NCBI GenBank assembly: GCA_002633025.1
Contig: NMRB01002069.1
Span: 58,298-122,297 of the forward strand
Reading direction: 5' to 3'
DNA from: Notospermus geniculatus
Lineage: Eukaryota > Nemertea > Pilidiophora > Heteronemertea > Lineidae
Length of the DNA: 64,000 bases
Both the position numbers and the translations under genes were made by a program. Below the pieces are notes generated by a model. That model saw only the letters and a list, made by a program, of their open reading frames with translations. It had not been told where the DNA came from and searched no databases. The first letter of the stretch is position 1. Every line of letters begins with the position of its first letter. Below are positions 63,902 through 64,000 of this stretch, in pieces.

Positions 63902-64000
63902 GCTGCTTTTCCACGAGACGTTTGCGGACGCGGTTTCGGTGGCGGGAGCGGGTGCGGGTGAAACAGCTAATGGGAAATACGTTGGTTCGATTTTTTCCAC
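63902..64000. mobile_element. Truncated copy of the GCTGCTTTTCCACGAG palindrome
   Basis: Shares about 60 bp with 63417-63475, including GCGGTTTCGGTGGCGGGAGC, then diverges after GGTGAAAC. The right arm lies beyond the window. Confidence 0.75.

Overview
This window looks like intergenic or intronic DNA from a highly heterozygous, repeat-rich non-vertebrate animal, most plausibly a marine invertebrate. The clues are AT-leaning sequence, many TACATGTA words, tRNA-derived SINEs with ATT-repeat tails, very dense short inverted-repeat elements, and several duplicated blocks. I cannot name the species. I recognise no protein-coding gene, rRNA or functional tRNA. The open frames are short, mostly fall in repeats, and resemble no protein I know, so no CDS is called.

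Layout. Positions 1-8546 (A1) and 8547-16785 (A2) are two head-to-tail copies of one region that differ by whole inserted elements. 16786-21690 holds separate inverted-repeat elements and a TCAAGGTCA-bearing tandem repeat. 21762-22770 is a 0.5 kb tandem duplication followed by an element with a perfect 9-bp target duplication. 22781-33625 mixes scattered palindromic elements with apparently unique stretches. 33842-37118 is a 1.7 kb tandem duplication (B1/B2). 38158-38914 holds two TA/TTA-flanked elements, one nested. 39312-44156 and 45005-50322 share three homologous segments in the same order, so they look like a second large head-to-tail duplication riddled with insertions. 50323-58159 is sparser. 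58160-62749 is densely nested, and 63295-64000 carries GC-rich palindromes.

Most features are non-autonomous DNA elements (MITEs). Occupied and empty sites in duplicated segments allow target duplications to be read. One group has TA duplications (mariner-like or unassigned). A second has TTAA duplications and termini starting 5'-AG, resembling Kolobok/T2 MITEs. A third has 9-bp duplications, resembling Mutator-like elements. A separate palindromic family carries hammerhead-ribozyme-like core words (CTGAAGA, hairpin, GAAA). No transposase or reverse transcriptase is visible, so all would depend on enzymes encoded elsewhere.

The main points of interest are TIR families that share a terminal code while their interiors differ, the repeated nesting of palindromes inside palindromes, the hammerhead-like palindromes, and the question whether the duplications are real or two haplotypes placed in series. 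Boundaries and homologies were read by eye; superfamily names are inferences from target duplications and termini.
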